9,167 nt of DNA from NCBI GenBank assembly GCA_028820215.1, contig JAPPKD010000044.1:1-9167 (forward strand), given 5' to 3'. This document shows positions 5,973-9,167 of the stretch, piece by piece. This DNA comes from Spirochaetaceae bacterium (GTDB lineage Bacteria; Spirochaetota; Spirochaetia; SZUA-6; Bin103). Both the position numbers and the translations under genes were made by a program. Numbering within the stretch: position 1 is the first letter of the stretch; every line of letters begins with the position of its first letter. Under the pieces are notes generated by a model. It worked only from the letters and a program-made list of their open reading frames with translations, was not told where the DNA came from and ran no database searches.

Positions 5973-6971
5973 GTGCCCGGAGCCCGCACCACCGTTGTCT
6001 GCGGCTCGCTCGCGTACGACAACATCATGCTGTTTCGCGGGCGCTTCGGCGAACAGATACTCCCCGACAAGGTACATATCCTCAACGTAGCCTTCGAGGT
6101 TCCCGAGTTCCGGCGCGAATTCGGCGGCTGCGCCGGAAACATCGCCTACAACCTGGCGCTCCTGGGCGACAGGCCGCTGATGCTGGCCGCCGCGGGCAGC
6201 GATTTCGCGCCCTACCGCACGCGCATCGAGCAACTGGGAATGGACACGGCGCTGATCAGCGAACTGCCCGACCACCTCACCGCGCAGGCCTACATCATCA
6301 CCGACCTGGACGACAACCAGATCACCGCCTTCCACCCGGGCGCGATGAACCACGCGCACTGCCGGGAGCTGCCGGAGGAAACGGGCGCGCAACTCGGGCT
6401 CATTTCGCCGGACGGCCGCCAGGCCATGCTCGACCACGCCCGGCAGATGCACGAGGCCGGCCTGCCGTTTATGTTCGATCCGGGCCAGGGGCTCCCGAAC
6501 TTCAGCGGCGCGGAACTGCGCGAGTTCGTGCGTATGGCCGCTTATGTCGCGGTCAACAGCTACGAAGCGGAAATGCTGATGCGCGCCTCGGGCTGGGACC
6601 GGGAACGGATCTGCGCCGAGGTCGACGCGCTGATCGTGACCGAAGGCGCGCAGGGCGCGAAGATTTATCGGGCGGGTGAATGCGAAACCATTCCGCCGTC
6701 ACGCGTCGAAGATGTCGTGGACCCGACCGGTTGCGGCGACGCTTTCCGGGCCGGCCTGGCTTACGGTATCGTGAGAGGATGGGACTGGAAAGACTCGGGA
6801 AGGCTGGCGGCGCTGCTGGGCGCCATCAAGGCGGGCAGCGCCGGAACGCAGAACCATCGATTTGATCGAGAGCGGCTTGAGCGTGAATTCAAGGAAAACT
6901 ACGGCTATGAGATTGACCTGGGCGGCGGCGGGACTGACGCTGCTGTGCCTGAGCGCTCAGGCGCAGGATAA
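5973..6971 (+). CDS. PfkB-family kinase, adenosine kinase-like
   Basis: The 332-residue cytosolic protein belongs to the ribokinase/PfkB superfamily, which phosphorylates sugars or nucleosides with ATP. The first signature is FGGCAGNIAYNLALLG (50-65). The second, DPTGCGDAFRAGLAYG (250-265), contains the catalytic base Asp256 and the anion-hole glycines. The opening strand VVCGSLAYDNIM (8-19) and the ATP-site segment VNSYEAEML (194-202) are present. The overall look is like bacterial proteins annotated as adenosine kinase or carbohydrate kinase, but the substrate cannot be told. The GTG start is chosen because the next in-frame ATG (6027) would remove the first strand; no strong ribosome site is seen. 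Family-like sequence ends near NYGYEI (309-314). The last 18 residues, Gly-rich then PERSGAG, lie in a stretch that also encodes the signal peptide of the next gene in another frame, and look like a by-product of that overlap. Confidence 0.9.
   Translation: MPGARTTVVCGSLAYDNIMLFRGRFGEQILPDKVHILNVAFEVPEFRREFGGCAGNIAYNLALLGDRPLMLAAAGSDFAPYRTRIEQLGMDTALISELPDHLTAQAYIITDLDDNQITAFHPGAMNHAHCRELPEETGAQLGLISPDGRQAMLDHARQMHEAGLPFMFDPGQGLPNFSGAELREFVRMAAYVAVNSYEAEMLMRASGWDRERICAEVDALIVTEGAQGAKIYRAGECETIPPSRVEDVVDPTGCGDAFRAGLAYGIVRGWDWKDSGRLAALLGAIKAGSAGTQNHRFDRERLEREFKENYGYEIDLGGGGTDAAVPERSGAG
6891..6896 (+). promoter_or_regulatory. Ribosome binding site of the double-module protease
   Basis: AAGGAA lies ten bases before the ATG at 6907, inside the kinase gene. 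It supports the start that gives a complete signal peptide even though this causes a long gene overlap. Confidence 0.6.
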
Positions 6972-9167
6972 CGAGGCCGCCTGGCGAAAGACGCTGGAGG
7001 AGATCCGCCCTTCGGTCGTTTCCCTGAGGGTCAACAAGACACGGCCCTTCGACACCGAGTCCAACACGCTGCTCGACGGGACCGGCTTCGTCGTGGATGC
7101 CGGCCGCGGGATCATCCTGACGAACCGGCACATCGTATCGACCGGCCCGGTCAAGGGCGAGGCGCTGTTCGCCAACCAGGAGGAGATCGAACTCGAGCGC
7201 CTGTACGCCGATCCGGTGCACGATTTCGGCTTCTTCCGCTACGATCCGGCCGGGCTTCGCCATATCCGGCCCGAGGGCCTGGAACTGGCCCCGGAAGCGG
7301 CGCAGCTGGGGCGCGAAATCCGGGTCGTGGGCAATGACGCGGGCGAACGGTTCTCGATTCTTGCCGGAACGATCGCGCGGCTGGACCGCACCGCCCCCAA
7401 CTACGGTTTCGGCCGCTACAACGACTTCAATACCTTCTATATACAGGCGGCGTCCGGCACCTCGGGCGGGTCCTCGGGCAGCCCGGTCATCGACATCGAG
7501 GGCCGCGCGGTTGCCCTGAATGCGGGCGGCCAGGTGCGCGCGCAAAGCAGCTATTTCCTGCCGCTGGAGCGGGTTCGCCGGGCGCTGGCGCTGGTACAGG
7601 AAGGCAAGCCGGTGCCGCGCGGCGGTCTGCTGACCACCTTCGAGCAGTTGCCGTACGACGAACTGCGCCGGCTGGGGCTGGGAGAGGAAGCCGAGGCGGA
7701 CGCCCGGTCGGCTTTTCCGGACAGCGCAGGCCTGCTGGTGGTGCGCTCGACGCTGCAGGGGTCCGCGGCCTCATCCGCATTGATTCCGGGCGACATACTG
7801 CTGCGGATCGAAGACGAGGAGTTTCCCGACTTCCTGCGCCTGGAAACCGTGCTCGACGGGAGCGTCGGCGAGCCGGTAACGCTGCTGATCGAGCGCCGCG
7901 GACGCGTCATTGAAGCGGTCATCGACGTCAGCGACCTGCATGCGGTCACGCCGCGCGAATACATCGCATTCGGCGGGGCCTTTCTGCACCCGACCTCGTA
8001 TCAGCAGGCGCGCCATTTCAACGTGCCGCTGAATACGATCTACGTGGCGCAACCCGGCTACATGCTGGGCCTGGCCGCGATCGAGAACGGATCGATCCTG
8101 CGCGAAATCAACGGACGGCCGCTGGAGACGCTGGACGACGTCGAACAGGCCCTTTCGGCGCTGGGGCACGAAGACGTTGCCCAGATTCGCTACAGCACGC
8201 CGCGCAACCCGCGGGCAAACCAGGTGCGCAGCTCCCGGACCGGCCGCGGCTGGTTTTCGGCCGAACGCTGCCGGCAGGGCGAGTCCAGCCAGGACTGGTC
8301 GTGCCGGCCGCTTGCGCCCGCGGCGCCGGTCGGATCGGCCGAGCCGCGAATGACCCAGCCGCGCGAGTTCGACGATTCGAGGCTGCGCCGGATCGCGCCT
8401 TCGCTCGTGCACGTGCGCTACGACATGCCGTACGTCGTGTCCGCGGTCAACGGGCAGCACTATTACGGCGCCGGGCTGATCGTGGACACCGAAAGGGGCT
8501 GGGTCGTCGTGGACCGCAATACAGTCCCCGAGACCATGGGCGACGCGGTGCTGACCTTCAACGGAACGCTGGAGGTCACGGCACGGGTCGCCGCCATCCA
8601 CCCGGTGCACAACCTGGCCGTGCTGCAGTACGACCCGGCGCTGCTGGGCGACACGCCCCTGCGGGCCGCGGTTTTCGCTCCGCGGGCGCCACGGGCCGGC
8701 GAGGAGATCTTCCTGGCCGGCTTTCGCCCCGACCTGGAGCCGGTGATCCGATCCTACGAGGCCGGCGATCTGAAACCGATCAACGTGATGCCGTCGAACT
8801 TCGGCGGCTTTCGCGAGGCCAACCTCGAAATACTGGAAGTGGAGAATGCCGACGTGCAGATTTCCGGCGTGCTGCTGGACTCCCGCGCCCGGGTCGCGGC
8901 GTTGTGGAGCAGTTTCGCGTCGGGATCGAGAAACCGTCCCAACGAGATCGTCGCCGGCCTTCCGATCGAACACGTCCAGGTGATGCTCGATCATCTGCGG
9001 CGGGACGCGTCCTGGCGTTCGCTGGAGGTCGAGTGGCAGCGCGCGCCGCTGTCGGTGGCCTTGCGCCGCGGTCTGCCGGAAGACTGGCGGCTGAAGGTGG
9101 AAGAGCACGACCGGGAACGCCGCCAGGTGCTGATGGCGGAGCGGACCGTGGCCGGCACGCCCGCCGC
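6907..9167 (+). CDS. Exported double-module HtrA-type serine protease, Nma111/Deg7-like (3' end outside window)
   Basis: An open frame of 753 codons reaches the window edge without a stop. Residues 1-20 form a Sec signal peptide (MRLTWAAAGLTLLCLSAQAQ), so the protein should be periplasmic. Module 1 (about 25-235) is a trypsin-fold protease with His75 in LTNRHIVS, Asp106 in DPVHDFGF and Ser190 in GGSSGSP. RVVGNDAGE (139-147) and YNDFNTFYIQAA (171-182) closely resemble yeast Nma111 as I remember it. PDZ-like domains follow at about 238-340 and 345-435, then a linker with a Cys pair (455, 466). Module 2 (about 490-695) repeats the fold but is degenerate: VVVDRNTV has Asn538 for His, HPVHNLAV has Asn569 for Asp, and ISGVLLD has no Ser nucleophile. 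A further PDZ-like domain starts near 700 and parallels the start of the first. Ordinary DegP/DegS have one protease module. Likely role: envelope protein quality control, with module 2 structural or regulatory. It overlaps the kinase gene by 65 bases. Confidence 0.9.
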   Translation, partial: MRLTWAAAGLTLLCLSAQAQDNEAAWRKTLEEIRPSVVSLRVNKTRPFDTESNTLLDGTGFVVDAGRGIILTNRHIVSTGPVKGEALFANQEEIELERLYADPVHDFGFFRYDPAGLRHIRPEGLELAPEAAQLGREIRVVGNDAGERFSILAGTIARLDRTAPNYGFGRYNDFNTFYIQAASGTSGGSSGSPVIDIEGRAVALNAGGQVRAQSSYFLPLERVRRALALVQEGKPVPRGGLLTTFEQLPYDELRRLGLGEEAEADARSAFPDSAGLLVVRSTLQGSAASSALIPGDILLRIEDEEFPDFLRLETVLDGSVGEPVTLLIERRGRVIEAVIDVSDLHAVTPREYIAFGGAFLHPTSYQQARHFNVPLNTIYVAQPGYMLGLAAIENGSILREINGRPLETLDDVEQALSALGHEDVAQIRYSTPRNPRANQVRSSRTGRGWFSAERCRQGESSQDWSCRPLAPAAPVGSAEPRMTQPREFDDSRLRRIAPSLVHVRYDMPYVVSAVNGQHYYGAGLIVDTERGWVVVDRNTVPETMGDAVLTFNGTLEVTARVAAIHPVHNLAVLQYDPALLGDTPLRAAVFAPRAPRAGEEIFLAGFRPDLEPVIRSYEAGDLKPINVMPSNFGGFREANLEILEVENADVQISGVLLDSRARVAALWSSFASGSRNRPNEIVAGLPIEHVQVMLDHLRRDASWRSLEVEWQRAPLSVALRRGLPEDWRLKVEEHDRERRQVLMAERTVAGTPA

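Noticed and set aside
7771..9108. 445-codon open frame on the minus strand opposite the protease
   Set aside because: It is an antisense shadow of a GC-rich gene. The + strand frame carries a signal peptide, triad motifs and PDZ-like repeats, while the minus frame shows nothing recognisable.

Overview
The window is GC-rich DNA with all genes on the + strand, tightly packed or overlapping, and third codon positions dominated by G and C. Gene content (pterin carbinolamine dehydratase, bacterial TrpRS, Sec signal peptides and lipoboxes, strong GGAGG ribosome sites) fits a Gram-negative bacterium, probably a high-GC Pseudomonadota such as a gammaproteobacterium. This is inferred from style and similarity; there is no rRNA or other firm taxonomic marker.

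Layout. 1-200: non-coding leader. 201-3498: housekeeping or metabolic cluster of a DUF1330 protein, a 4a-hydroxytetrahydrobiopterin dehydratase, a cytoplasmic YwrD-type gamma-glutamyltransferase (overlapping the dehydratase by 4 bases at GTGA) and tryptophanyl-tRNA synthetase. 3551-5930: three consecutive 263-codon genes at an exact 794-base period, encoding NAD(P)-binding atypical SDR proteins (NmrA / At5g02240-like) with N-terminal export signals. Copies 2 and 3 are predicted lipoproteins; copy 1 has Ser where they have the lipidated Cys. 5973-6971: a PfkB-family (adenosine kinase-like) sugar or nucleoside kinase. 6907-9167 (runs off the end): a large exported serine protease whose architecture matches fungal Nma111 and plant Deg7, i.e. 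an active HtrA module with two PDZ domains, followed by a degenerate protease module whose three catalytic residues are all replaced, then the start of a further PDZ-like domain. Its signal peptide is encoded inside the 3' end of the kinase gene in another frame (65-base overlap).

How the parts may work together. The first four genes look like a co-transcribed group without an obvious shared pathway. The SDR trio is probably one transcript, because the ribosome site of each following copy lies inside the last codons of the preceding copy. The unusual themes are a tandem family of envelope-targeted Rossmann-fold proteins and a bacterial double-module HtrA protease. A functional link between them is only suggested by adjacency and shared predicted envelope location.
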